Below the pieces are notes generated by a model, which had not been told where the DNA came from, made no database searches, and saw nothing but the letters and a program-made list of their open reading frames with translations. The translations under genes were made by a program, and so were the position numbers. A DNA stretch of 64,000 bases from an uncultured Collinsella sp. (lineage in GTDB: Bacteria > Actinomycetota > Coriobacteriia > Coriobacteriales > Coriobacteriaceae), in NCBI GenBank assembly GCA_900541715.1, contig UQLI01000002.1, positions 43,571 through 107,570 on the forward strand, given 5' to 3'. This document shows, in pieces, positions 63,771-64,000 of the stretch; position 1 is the stretch's first letter, and every line of letters begins with the position of its first letter.

Positions 63771-63804
63771 TAGGTACACTTAACTTATAAGTTAAGTGTA
63801 CCTA
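63771..63804. promoter_or_regulatory. 34-bp perfect palindrome, operator of the TAC operon
   Basis: Arms TAGGTACACTTAACTTA and its exact complement, centred at 63787.5, 18 bp before the toxin start. The palindrome would overlap the promoter and leader. Such sites are bound by HigA-type antitoxins to repress the operon. Confidence 0.75.
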
Positions 63805-64000
63805 TTTAAATACAAATAACAAGGCTTATGCTAGATATCACAGCTTCAATCGATAAACATTCAAGTCAAGCTTGCGCTAAATCCGGAAGTGCGGGGAAAA
63901 TCAGAGCATTGCCGGCCAAACCCCTGTTTTGAGTTCCGCTGACCTGCACTGATAATTGTTCTCGGGGGAAGCGGGCACTGCGGGGCGCGGCAACGGCGCG
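63805..64000. other. Unassigned right edge
   Basis: Upstream of the TAC operon; AT-rich to about 63880, then GC-rich. A minus-strand frame of about 44 codons is open from the edge to a TGA at 63866-63868 with no recognisable motif. Nothing else supported. Confidence 0.3.

Overview
The window (about 60% GC, nearly all genes on the minus strand) looks like chromosome of a Coriobacteriia member, most likely Collinsella. This rests on gene content and order: an actinobacterial run rnc - DUF177 - SepIVA-like - coaD - rsmD - recG - DAK2 - Asp23, high-GC coding, GTG/TTG starts and a transcriptional ileS T-box. Species is inferred; no rRNA is present.

Layout. 1-8 kb: 3' part of an HD-domain dGTPase, an orphan prepilin peptidase, a membrane glycosyltransferase, rluD, lspA, and ileS behind a T-box leader. 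8-16 kb: an iron-type alcohol dehydrogenase, DUF523, ftsH, a broken cobO remnant, a MATE transporter, a SpoU methyltransferase, and thyA-folA. 16.2-17.1 kb: a plus-strand DUF134-NifX fusion with two palindromic sites in its promoter region. 17.2-32.1 kb: a long minus-strand housekeeping run read as Asp23, DAK2, recG, rsmD, coaD, SepIVA-like, DUF177, rpmF, plsX, acpP, rnc, smc, ftsY, ffh. Then tRNA-Asn. 32.5-44.1 kb: rimP-nusA-infB-rbfA-nrnA-truB-ribF-dnaG followed by rpoD. 44.4-51.1 kb: a lipoprotein, leuS, guaB, a ModE/LysR-type HTH protein and a Cys/Met-type PLP enzyme.

51.2-62.3 kb: an eight-gene, tightly overlapping operon that I read as a Gram-positive-type Pel exopolysaccharide cluster (PelD, PelE, DUF2194-type deacetylase, PelF, PelG), followed by CotH-kinase, VTC-domain and DUF4956 genes. 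PelD carries an epimerase-like N-terminal domain and an RxxD motif suited to c-di-GMP binding.

62.5-63.8 kb: an AT-richer island whose three overlapping or close genes fit a toxin-antitoxin-chaperone (TAC) module: HigB-like toxin, HigA-like antitoxin with a C-terminal tail, and a SecB-like chaperone. It lies behind a 34-bp perfect palindrome.

Intergenic DNA is rich in hairpins: a portable terminator present twice in opposite orientation, two long palindromes with a conserved core and mutually complementary divergent arms, and a roughly 119-nt hairpin in the leuS leader.
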